From assembly GCA_026986355.1 (NCBI GenBank), contig JALSOO010000023.1:1-14455 (forward strand): a stretch of 14,455 nt of DNA, in the 5' to 3' direction. Both the position numbers and the translations under genes were made by a program. The stretch's first letter is position 1. Each line of letters opens with the position of its first letter. The stretch comes from Campylobacteraceae bacterium. Lineage in GTDB: Bacteria > Campylobacterota > Campylobacteria > Campylobacterales > Sulfurovaceae. The notes beneath the pieces were generated by a model. The model made no database searches. It was not told where the DNA came from and was given only the letters and a program-made list of their open reading frames with translations. Below, piece by piece: positions 7,546-13,975 of this stretch.

Positions 7546-7567
7546 CCCTTTATGGTATAAAGGGGTT
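7546..7567 (-). terminator. Terminator between rpmB and argJ
   Basis: CCCTTTAT (7546-7553), GGT, ATAAAGGG (7557-7564) form an 8-bp stem; with one bulged G it extends by AA/TT. On the minus strand it is followed by a pyrimidine-rich tract (TCTCTCTCTTTTCTACTTTT). It lies shortly after the rpmB stop, so it should end or attenuate rpmB mRNA before argJ. Confidence 0.65.
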
Positions 7568-7577
7568 TTAGAAGGGA

Positions 7578-7793
7578 TTATGCTTCTGTTTGAGCTGTCG
7601 CTTGTGCTGCTTTTTTCTTCATTGTTCTAAGAGTTGACGCTGCTACTTTAATCTTCTTGGTTGTTCCATCTTCTAATGTAATTTTTACAGAACGTAGATT
7701 TGGTAGTTGTCTTCTTTTTGTCTTGTTGTTTGCATGAGATACATTGTTTCCAACCAATGGACCTTTTCCTGTTACATCACATCTTCTTGCCAT
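7578..7793 (-). CDS. rpmB: 50S ribosomal protein L28 (bL28)
   Basis: Structural protein of the large ribosomal subunit. The 71-residue product begins MARRCDVTGKGPLVGNNVSHANNKTKRRQLPNL, the diagnostic N-terminal L28 signature, and is very basic. It has one N-terminal Cys (C5) but no complete four-cysteine zinc ribbon, so it is the zinc-free form. The last residues (AAQATAQTEA) are an alanine-rich extension. The ATG at 7793 has an AAAGG box about 7 nt upstream. It stands alone, with its own promoter region on one side and a terminator on the other; in contrast to many bacteria, rpmG is not adjacent. Confidence 0.97.
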   Translation of the reverse strand: MARRCDVTGKGPLVGNNVSHANNKTKRRQLPNLRSVKITLEDGTTKKIKVAASTLRTMKKKAAQATAQTEA

Positions 7794-7876
7794 AGTAATA
7801 CCTTTGTAATAATTTTCATTATTTAATATAGTGTGTTTTCAGAGTAGTAAAGATATACTCTAAAAAAAGTTTCGCA

Positions 7877-7882
7877 ATTATA
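7877..7882 (-). promoter_or_regulatory. Candidate rpmB promoter (-10 TATAAT)
   Basis: The minus strand reads CCTATAATTGCGAAAC, a consensus -10 about 85 bp upstream of the rpmB ATG. A second possibility nearer the gene is TATATC within GAGTATATCTTT (7851-7860), with TTGCGA as a poorly spaced -35. Either gives a leader of roughly 50-80 nt. Confidence 0.4.
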
Positions 7883-7914
7883 GGGGAAAAATACTTAATA
7901 GTAACCCAAATAGA

Positions 7915-8727
7915 CTAGATATTGCTTCTATTTACATCTCTATTTATAGTTTTTTTTGTATTATTTATATCCTCTTTTATAACTTTTTTCTCTTTTGTCT
8001 TTGCTTTCTCTTTGGCTTCTACTTTTTTTGTAACAGCTGTTACGCTATCTTTTACAGCTTTTATATTAATAGTTTTTCTTCTATCTTGTGGTTGTTGGTA
8101 TAGATTTTGTTGCATCGCTTTTAATGCACGGTTAATCTCTATTAGTCCATAGGTTTCATTACACTGTTTATCATAAATAGATAAATCTCTTTTAACAGCA
8201 TTAATAGGATACTCTTTTATTGACTCTTTCTCTCTGTTTAGTATCTTTTTAGCATATCGTTCTCTTGTAATCTCAACACCTCTTTGAATCTCTGGAGAGA
8301 GAGCTTTTTGGTACTCTTCTTGATTTTTCTCTGTATCTTTTTGATTTCCAGATAACATTAGTTTTGCCGTATTGCTAATGTACTGAATCCCAAATAGAGT
8401 ACTTATGGTATCAAACATATTGATATATAGATTTTGTTGAGTTGGACTATTTTTGGCTATATTTTTAGTAGAGTTTAGGTAGTTTCGACACTGAATATCA
8501 GATTTTAAGAGATACTCATTAATATAGCTATTGCGTTGAACTCTACTACTCTTTTCATTAAATTCATTTATAAAAGAGGCACTATTAGTTCTAAATATTA
8601 ATGCTCTACTATTGTAGTCTGTTTGGCTATTTAAGTTGTTTTGTAAGAGAGAGCCATTATTTGGACAACCCCCTGTTAAAAGTAGTGTTAATAGAGCTAT
8701 TGATATTGTTGAGATTCCTTTGTTCAT
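7915..8727 (-). CDS. Putative lipoprotein of unknown function
   Basis: I do not recognise the family. The 270-residue product has a lipoprotein signal peptide: MNKG, a hydrophobic stretch ISTISIALLTLLL, then TGGC, with C21 the expected lipidated cysteine. The mature part is Asn/Gln-rich and largely helical in appearance, with two further cysteines (C80 in DIQCRNYL and C189 in DKQCNETYGL) that could form a disulphide in the periplasm. Residues 236-270 are a highly charged K/E-rich tail, probably disordered or coiled coil. The ATG at 8727 has an AAGGAAGAAGG ribosome region and a TATAAT box 30 bp upstream, so it looks like a real, separately transcribed gene. Neighbours (rpmB, the Fe-S protein) give no functional hint. 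It is probably membrane-anchored and lineage-specific. Confidence 0.75.
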   Translation of the reverse strand: MNKGISTISIALLTLLLTGGCPNNGSLLQNNLNSQTDYNSRALIFRTNSASFINEFNEKSSRVQRNSYINEYLLKSDIQCRNYLNSTKNIAKNSPTQQNLYINMFDTISTLFGIQYISNTAKLMLSGNQKDTEKNQEEYQKALSPEIQRGVEITRERYAKKILNREKESIKEYPINAVKRDLSIYDKQCNETYGLIEINRALKAMQQNLYQQPQDRRKTINIKAVKDSVTAVTKKVEAKEKAKTKEKKVIKEDINNTKKTINRDVNRSNI

Positions 8728-8756
8728 ACCTTCTTCCTTTGTTCATTATTAAAATA

Positions 8757-8762
8757 ATTATA
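8757..8762 (-). promoter_or_regulatory. Candidate promoter of the lipoprotein gene
   Basis: The minus strand reads AAAGTATAATTATTTT, with TATAAT about 30 bp before the start codon. Immediately downstream (8745-8758) lies ATTATT-AA-AATAAT, a short AT-only palindrome that could be an operator but may be chance in such DNA. Confidence 0.45.
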
Positions 8763-8810
8763 CTTTATTATTAATATGAATAGAATTAGAATGAATAATA
8801 GTTTATCTAT

Positions 8811-10112
8811 CTATTTCTTTAATGCCTCTGCAATTAACTCCAAGGGATTTTTGAAGATAGTCTCTACCTCTGCACTATTTAGTGCTTCGCTTAACTGCAC
8901 ACGACACGCTGAACACTCGGCACTTACATAGTGTGCTTTTGTCTCTTTTATCATTACTGCTTTTGGTTTTCCTGCTAACTCGGCAAAATGGAATTTTTCT
9001 GTCTGCATGGTGACCCCACCAAATCCACAACATCTATCAGAATCACTCATCTCTACCATTGGGTAGTTAGGGGCTAATAAATTTCTTGGTTGTTTGTAGA
9101 TATTTTGAACCTTTTTAGCGTGGCATGGGTCATGATATGTTACAGATGTATCAAATTTACCTCTACTCTTTAAAATCTCTTGAAGTTCTGTATTGTCATC
9201 TAACCATTGGGTTGCCATAAATATCTTTTTAGCTACTTTTTTAGCTCTAGCTTCCCACTCTGGCATATTATGATTTTTAAAGAAAACTTGCCAATCATGT
9301 TTTACCATAGCTGAACAGGTAGCTTCTGGTATAAGCATTGCATCACACTCGTCCATAAAGCTCTCAAAATACTCTATATTTGCCTTTGTCATACGCTCAA
9401 CAGAGTCAACAGCACCTGTAAAGTAGGCAGGAGCACCACAACATAGTTGCTCTTTTGGGATAAAAATATCTATATTTAGCTCTTTTAAAATCTCAACAAG
9501 ACTCTCTCCTATCCCTAGATAGTTATAGTTTGCCAAACAGCCAATAAAGAGTGCCACACGTATATTTGGTTTCTCCTGTTTTGGAGCTAAAATCTCTTCA
9601 GGGTAAGAGTTTAAAAAGCTTATTTTAGAGATAGAGGGTAGTAGTCTACCTTTCTTAACCATAGGAAATGAGAATTTAGCTCTTAATCCTCGACCTTTTT
9701 TATCTTCTGCCAAGGCACATGTCTTGAACATAAAACCAAACTTCATAACTATATCCATCACTTTTCGATGCTCTAGTAGATAGAAGATTACTTTTTTAAA
9801 CCATGCAATACCAAATTTATCTGCAATATCAGCTCTTACCTCCTCTATAACCATATCTGTTGGTAGAGAGTTGGGGCATACATCTACACAGTTGGTACAT
9901 AAAAAACAGCTCTCAAAGATATTTTTGGCATCTTTATCAAGCTCTAAATTACCCTGTTGATATTGACCCAGTAGCTCAATAAAACCACGTGGAGAGGTGA
10001 CCTCATCTGAATTTACTTGATGTATGGTACAGACGGGAATACACTTTCCACACTTTACACAATCATCTAATGTCTCTTGGAAATTAAATATATCTTCTAT
10101 TTTTTTTGTCAT
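8811..10112 (-). CDS. (Fe-S)-binding CCG-domain oxidoreductase subunit (GlcF/LldE/HdrD-like)
   Basis: Electron-transfer protein with two [4Fe-4S] sites and two CCG (cysteine-rich) domains, as in the iron-sulphur subunits of glycolate and lactate oxidases and of heterodisulphide reductases. First cluster: C18, C21, C24, C28 (CVKCGKCIPVC). Second: C69, C72, C75, C79 (CFLCTNCVDVCP). CCG domains: C192, C224-C225 (LCCGAPAYFTG) and C266; then C330, C361-C362 (DRCCGFGG), C400 and C403. All expected cysteines are present. At 433 residues it fits GlcF, but no FAD subunit (GlcD) is adjacent, so the substrate is unknown. As I recall, C. jejuni also has a ferredoxin-type protein beside hemN (near Cj0991-Cj0992), hinting at a conserved link. 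The ATG has only a weak GAG ribosome site, 10 bp from a REP-like element. Confidence 0.85.
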   Translation of the reverse strand: MTKKIEDIFNFQETLDDCVKCGKCIPVCTIHQVNSDEVTSPRGFIELLGQYQQGNLELDKDAKNIFESCFLCTNCVDVCPNSLPTDMVIEEVRADIADKFGIAWFKKVIFYLLEHRKVMDIVMKFGFMFKTCALAEDKKGRGLRAKFSFPMVKKGRLLPSISKISFLNSYPEEILAPKQEKPNIRVALFIGCLANYNYLGIGESLVEILKELNIDIFIPKEQLCCGAPAYFTGAVDSVERMTKANIEYFESFMDECDAMLIPEATCSAMVKHDWQVFFKNHNMPEWEARAKKVAKKIFMATQWLDDNTELQEILKSRGKFDTSVTYHDPCHAKKVQNIYKQPRNLLAPNYPMVEMSDSDRCCGFGGVTMQTEKFHFAELAGKPKAVMIKETKAHYVSAECSACRVQLSEALNSAEVETIFKNPLELIAEALKK

Positions 10113-10122
10113 ATTTTTTCTC

Positions 10123-10212
10123 GTAGGGTGTAGTCCCCGACTACACCATTAAATTTTATTTTTATTTTTTTTATATTTTGGTTTTATGGTGTAGTCGGGG
10201 ACTACACCCTAC
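10123..10212. repeat. REP/BIME-like element: two GTAG-footed hairpins in inverted orientation
   Basis: Two 27-bp arms, 10123-10149 and 10186-10212, are perfect reverse complements separated by a 36-bp AT-rich linker. Each arm is itself a hairpin: GGTGTAGTC, a CCC loop (GGG in the other arm) and GACTACACC, a perfect 9-bp stem, with the tetranucleotide GTAG at its 5' foot (CTAC at the outer end of the second arm). GTAG next to a short G+C-rich palindrome, in head-to-head pairs, is the hallmark of REP sequences mobilised by RAYT (TnpA-REP) Y1 transposases. The element is much richer in G+C than its surroundings. It takes up 90 of the 105 bp between hemN and the (Fe-S) gene. No RAYT gene is in the window. 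Confidence 0.8.
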
Positions 10213-10217
10213 AGATT

Positions 10218-11585
10218 TTAAACTGTTTTAGAGAATGTCTTTTTGCTTTTGGCATATTTTTTCATATATGCATCAAATGGCATGGCTATATTTCGGATAA
10301 GTAGTGTTCCTGTAGTACTTACAGAGATTTTACTATCTTCTATGGTTATTAGCTCTGCCTCTTCAAACTCTTTTAGTGCTTCAAGTGCATCAGAGAAATA
10401 TTCATCAAATTTTATAGAGTGTTCTTGCTCTACTCTACGCATATCAATAGAGAAGTTTGCCATTAGCTCCATAATAACAGCTTTTCGTAAAAAGTCATCA
10501 TCATTTAGCTCTACACCTCTCTCAAAGGGTAATCTTCCTGCGTCTAGTGCCTCTTCATATCGTTTCATATCTTTGGTATTTTGAGCATAATATCTGCTAC
10601 CTTCGCCGATACTTGTCAATCCAATACCTACTAGGTTTGCTCCACCTTTTGTGGTGTAACCTTGGAAGTTTCTATGCAGTTCGCCTTTTTCTATTGCTCC
10701 AAATAGCTCATCTTTTGGTTTAGCAAAATGGTCCATTCCAACCATCTTATATCCATGTTTTTCAAAAAAGTCAATGGTATATCTAAAAATTTGCAACTTA
10801 ACCTCTGGGCTAGGTAGCGTTGTCTCATCAAATTTACGCATAGTTTTCATAAGCCAAGGTACATGTGCATAGTTAAATACAGCTACTCTATCAGGGTTGA
10901 GTTGAGTAGAGAGTTCAAGTGTTTTTTTGAATGTCTCTAATGTTTGGTATGGTAATCCATATATAAAATCGGTATTGATAGAGTTGATTCCATATCGTCT
11001 TGCCAACTCTACGGCATTTTTAGTAAGTTGTAGTGGTTGTACTCTATGAATCTCTTTTTGTACTTTATCATCAAGGTCTTGTACTCCAAATGAGATACGG
11101 TTAAATCCATGCTTTTGAAATACTTTCATCTGCTCTTCATTAAAATAGCGTGGGTCAATTTCACATGATATTTCAGCCTCTTTGCTCCAATTTGTAAATT
11201 TGGATTTTACATAAGTGACTATCTCATCAAGCTCAAAGGCTTTATAGTAGGTTGGTGTTCCTCCCCCAAAGTGAAACTGAATAACCTCTCTTGAGGTATC
11301 AATGTGTTGAGATAAAATATCTATCTCTTTTTTGAGATACTCAATATAGCGACTTAGTTTATCCTCTTTGGAGGTAAAGACGACATTACAGCCACAAAAA
11401 TAACAGGCACTTCGACAAAATGGTAAGTGAATATATAAAGAGAGTTTCTCTGTTGAATTATCTAAAAAATCAAGATACCTCTCATATTTAAAATTACTGT
11501 TAAACTCCAATGCTGTTGGATACGAGGTGTATCTAGGTCCTGGTTTAGAATATTTTGAGAACTTCTCAAAGTCTATATTGCTCAT
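10218..11585 (-). CDS. hemN: Oxygen-independent coproporphyrinogen III oxidase
   Basis: Radical-SAM enzyme that converts coproporphyrinogen III to protoporphyrinogen IX without oxygen, in haem biosynthesis. From the start chosen here the product has 455 residues (E. coli HemN, 457). Diagnostic features: PGPRYTSYPTA (15-25), the cluster motif C57-x3-C61-x2-C64-x-C66 (CRSACYFCGC), which marks true HemN rather than HemW, and GGGTPT (107-112). The C-terminal FSIDMRRVEQEH region is also typical. An upstream in-frame TTG at 11618 overlaps the argF stop, but the ATG at 11585 has the strong AAGGAAAGAG box, so that start is preferred. It lies 29 bp after argF and is probably co-transcribed; the 3' side is occupied by the REP-like element 5 bp after the stop. 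Confidence 0.95.
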   Translation of the reverse strand: MSNIDFEKFSKYSKPGPRYTSYPTALEFNSNFKYERYLDFLDNSTEKLSLYIHLPFCRSACYFCGCNVVFTSKEDKLSRYIEYLKKEIDILSQHIDTSREVIQFHFGGGTPTYYKAFELDEIVTYVKSKFTNWSKEAEISCEIDPRYFNEEQMKVFQKHGFNRISFGVQDLDDKVQKEIHRVQPLQLTKNAVELARRYGINSINTDFIYGLPYQTLETFKKTLELSTQLNPDRVAVFNYAHVPWLMKTMRKFDETTLPSPEVKLQIFRYTIDFFEKHGYKMVGMDHFAKPKDELFGAIEKGELHRNFQGYTTKGGANLVGIGLTSIGEGSRYYAQNTKDMKRYEEALDAGRLPFERGVELNDDDFLRKAVIMELMANFSIDMRRVEQEHSIKFDEYFSDALEALKEFEEAELITIEDSKISVSTTGTLLIRNIAMPFDAYMKKYAKSKKTFSKTV

Positions 11586-11614
11586 TTTATCTCTTTCCTT
11601 TTTTGTTTTAATTA

Positions 11615-12538
11615 TCAATTAGCTCTATGTTGGTCTAGCCAGACCATAATTCCCTTTTGTGCATGTAATCTATTTTCTGCTTCAGCAAATATAGTATCTG
11701 CATGTTTTTCAAATGTCTCCTCACTCACTTCATATCCCCTATAAGCAGGTAAACAGTGTAAAAACAGAGCATTATCTTCGGCTAAGCCCATAAGAGCTTC
11801 ATCTACAATATACCCTTTAAAAGCTTTGATTCTCTCCTCTTTTTCATCCTCTTGACCCATTGAGACCCACGTGTCTGTTGTTACTACGTTAGCACCCTTT
11901 ACAGCCTCTTTGGGGTCAGAGCCAAATGATATGGTTGCATTGGTTTTTTTTGCTAGTTGGAGTGCCTCTTGGACAATCTTTGGGTCACACTGATAGTTGT
12001 TTGGTGTAGCAACTCTAAGCTCAAAGCCCAATATAGCTGATAACATTAACCATGAGTGAGTAATATTGTTTCCATCTCCTACATAAGCTACTACAGGCTT
12101 GTCGATTCCAGATTCCAATATCGTTAGATAGTCAGTCATTATTTGAACAGGGTGGTAACTATCGGTAAGACCATTAATTACAGGTACTTTTGAGTAGTCT
12201 GCAAACTCTTCTAGTTTACTCTGCTCAAAGGTACGAATCATAACCATATCTACCATACGGCTAATAACTCTAGCTGTATCTTTCATAGGTTCGCCACGAC
12301 CAAGTTGTATATCATTTGATGATAAAAATAGACCAACTCCCCCAAGTTGATAGATACCTGTTTCAAAACTTACACGTGTTCGTGTGGAGCTTTTTTCAAA
12401 AATCATTCCTAATGTCTGATGCTCCATATATGGTACAAATTGTCTCTTTTTTGTTTGTGCTTTTATCTTTTGAGCAAGGTCAATCATCTCTAAAAGTTCG
12501 GTTTTTGTGAAATCTTTTAAGCTTAAGAAGTGTCTCAT
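11615..12538 (-). CDS. argF: Ornithine carbamoyltransferase
   Basis: Joins carbamoyl phosphate and ornithine to give citrulline in arginine biosynthesis. The 307 residues are typical of the anabolic enzyme. The carbamoyl-phosphate motif STRTR is at 51-55, HPVQ at 129-132, the ornithine-loop segment DTWVSMGQE at 222-230 and the catalytic HCLP at 261-264 (FLHCLPAYRGYEV). The ATG at 12538 follows an AGGAA box about 6-7 nt upstream and a TATTAT -10 about 25 bp upstream. It starts an apparent argF-hemN-(Fe-S) unit. argJ, another arginine gene, is on the same strand 4 kb away but in a separate transcription unit. No ARG box could be recognised. Confidence 0.96.
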   Translation of the reverse strand: MRHFLSLKDFTKTELLEMIDLAQKIKAQTKKRQFVPYMEHQTLGMIFEKSSTRTRVSFETGIYQLGGVGLFLSSNDIQLGRGEPMKDTARVISRMVDMVMIRTFEQSKLEEFADYSKVPVINGLTDSYHPVQIMTDYLTILESGIDKPVVAYVGDGNNITHSWLMLSAILGFELRVATPNNYQCDPKIVQEALQLAKKTNATISFGSDPKEAVKGANVVTTDTWVSMGQEDEKEERIKAFKGYIVDEALMGLAEDNALFLHCLPAYRGYEVSEETFEKHADTIFAEAENRLHAQKGIMVWLDQHRAN

Positions 12539-12557
12539 GGGAAGTTCCTATTTTGGG

Positions 12558-12563
12558 ATAATA
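12558..12563 (-). promoter_or_regulatory. Candidate argF promoter (-10 TATTAT)
   Basis: The minus strand reads CAGTATTATCCC about 20 bp upstream of the argF ATG, which would give a very short leader containing only the AGGAA ribosome site. No convincing -35 is visible. Confidence 0.4.
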
Positions 12564-12578
12564 CTGTTTGAATAAATA

Positions 12579-12601
12579 GTAAAATAAGGAAGCTATTTTA
12601 C
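12579..12601 (-). terminator. Weak AT-rich hairpin after the second helicase gene
   Basis: GTAAAATA (12579-12586), a 7-nt loop, and TATTTTAC (12594-12601) form a perfect 8-bp stem between the helicase stop and argF. The stem is nearly all A-T and the following minus-strand sequence is only moderately T-rich, so termination is likely partial. It may overlap the upstream part of the argF promoter. Confidence 0.35.
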
Positions 12602-12630
12602 CATTAAAATTTTATAAAGAAATTAAATAG

Positions 12631-13902
12631 CTACTCTTTTTTCTTCTGTTCAGATTTTTTCTTTTTTTGAGATGCATAGGTATATTTTCGTTTTTTATCA
12701 TAATCTATATATCCCTTTTTTTCTCTAAGTGTTTTTTTGATAGGGCGTTTTTGTCTTGGCTGTTTATCGGTTAGTTCAAAACCTTTATAAACTTCTCTTT
12801 TGATATTAAGTTTTAAATCTTTTTCGATTTTAGAAAATGGATTATAATCATGAATTGTCAAAAGAGATATAACAGAACCTTTATGTCCTGCTCGTCCTGT
12901 TCGTCCTACTCTATGGGTAAAATCATCAGTAGTCTCTGGTAGCTCATAGTTGATAACCATTTGAAGCTCAGGTATATCTATGCCTCTTGCTGCGATGTCT
13001 GTAGCTACTAAAACCTCTGTTTTACCTGATTTTAAAAGGGCTAATGATTTTGAACGAGCTGAGCGTTTAATATCTCCATGAATAATAGATACTCTTATCT
13101 TTTGTGATTTTAAAAACTCATAAATCTTATTTGCAGAGATTTTTGTACTTGTAAAAAGTAGAACTTGTTTTAGCTTCTTATCTCTAATAAGTGTTGCAAT
13201 AAGTTCATTTTTTCGCTTTTTATCTACTTTATAGGCACGATGGGCAATTGTATCTACTATATCTCTTCTGTCGCTTACTTCTACAATAGCAGGTTCTTTT
13301 AGAAACTCTTTTCCTAATCGTTTAATATTTTGTGAGATAGTAGCTGAAAACATAAGTGTCTGTTTAGGTCGTTTACACTCTTTTAAGATACTCTTAATCT
13401 CTTTTAAAAAACCAAGCTCTAGCATAGTATCGGCTTCATCTAAAATAACCGTATTAATATACTCTAAATTAATCTTTTTATCGGATAAAAAGTCTTGCAA
13501 ACGCCCTGGAGTTGCTACAATAATATCTGCACCTTTTTTAAGTCGTGCTAACTGTATAGATTTGGGTGTTCCACCTTGAATCTTGACTGTCTCTATCTCT
13601 AGCTCTTTACCCAAGGCTCGAATGGTTCGTGTTACTTGGTCAACTAGTTCAATGGTAGGAACGATAATCATAGCACGAATAACTTTATGTTCTGGCTTAA
13701 TGATTTTTTGTAGTTTATGAAGCAGAGGAATCACATATGAAGCTGTTTTTCCTGTACCAGATTTAGATGCACCAATAATATCCAAGTTTTTCATGGCTAA
13801 TGGTATTACTTTTTTTTGAATAGAGGTAGTATTGGTATAGTTCTCATCAGCAATAGCTTTTATAAGAGATGGGTGTAAGTTTAATTTTTGAAATGCTTTG
13901 AT
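12631..13902 (-). CDS. DEAD-box RNA helicase (RhlE/CsdA-like) lacking a normal start codon
   Basis: ATP-dependent RNA-unwinding enzyme. Counted from the first ATG (13794), it has 387 residues: motif I GASKSGTGKT (8-17), motif Ia PTIEL (46-50, Ile replacing the usual Arg), TPGR, DEAD (119-122), SAT (150-152), ATDIAARGID and HRVGRTGRAG (294-303), then a Lys-rich tail from about 345. That ATG cannot be the true start: it lies just before motif I and would remove the Q motif. The same frame continues 36 more codons upstream, encoding KAFQKLNLHPSLIKAI and NTTSIQKKVIPLA, clearly the missing Q-motif region, but contains no ATG, GTG or TTG before the TAA at 13912-13914. ATC at 13902 sits 6 nt after an AAGGA box, exactly where ATG is expected; from there the protein is 423 residues. 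It is either a rare non-AUG start, a start-loss mutation or a sequence error. There is no DbpA C-terminal domain. Confidence 0.85.
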   Translation of the reverse strand: MKAFQKLNLHPSLIKAIADENYTNTTSIQKKVIPLAMKNLDIIGASKSGTGKTASYVIPLLHKLQKIIKPEHKVIRAMIIVPTIELVDQVTRTIRALGKELEIETVKIQGGTPKSIQLARLKKGADIIVATPGRLQDFLSDKKINLEYINTVILDEADTMLELGFLKEIKSILKECKRPKQTLMFSATISQNIKRLGKEFLKEPAIVEVSDRRDIVDTIAHRAYKVDKKRKNELIATLIRDKKLKQVLLFTSTKISANKIYEFLKSQKIRVSIIHGDIKRSARSKSLALLKSGKTEVLVATDIAARGIDIPELQMVINYELPETTDDFTHRVGRTGRAGHKGSVISLLTIHDYNPFSKIEKDLKLNIKREVYKGFELTDKQPRQKRPIKKTLREKKGYIDYDKKRKYTYASQKKKKSEQKKKE

Positions 13903-13935
13903 GATGTATCCTTAGTGTGTTATAGAGTGAAGTAG

Positions 13936-13952
13936 GTTCGACTGTATCGAAC
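13936..13952 (-). promoter_or_regulatory. Leader hairpin upstream of the second helicase gene
   Basis: GTTCGA and TCGAAC flank CTGTA, a 6-bp perfect stem containing most of the G and C in this gap. If transcription starts from the TATAAT at 13965-13970, the hairpin lies in the leader of about 55 nt, some 35 nt before the AAGGA box. It could tune helicase expression; no known riboswitch matches. Confidence 0.35.
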
Positions 13953-13953
13953 A

Positions 13954-13975
13954 ATAATTTTAAAATTATAACAAA
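13954..13975 (-). promoter_or_regulatory. Candidate helicase promoter with overlapping 16-bp palindrome
   Basis: The minus strand reads TTTGTTATAAT (13975-13965), a perfect extended -10 of the TTTGnTATAAT form and the best promoter in the window. A perfect 16-bp palindrome (ATAATTTTAAAATTAT, 13954-13969) covers the -10 and expected start site and could be an operator, though it is AT-only. The promoter begins directly after the stop of the broken pseudouridine synthase. Confidence 0.55.

Noticed and set aside
10123..10212. Ordinary rho-independent terminator for hemN
   Set aside because: The hairpin is followed by an A-rich, not U-rich, stretch on the hemN strand; the nested double-hairpin structure with GTAG feet is not typical of a terminator.
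11586..11618. N-terminal 11-residue extension of hemN from TTG at 11618
   Set aside because: The TTG overlaps the argF stop and has no ribosome site, whereas the ATG at 11585 has AAGGAAAGAG and gives the usual HemN length.
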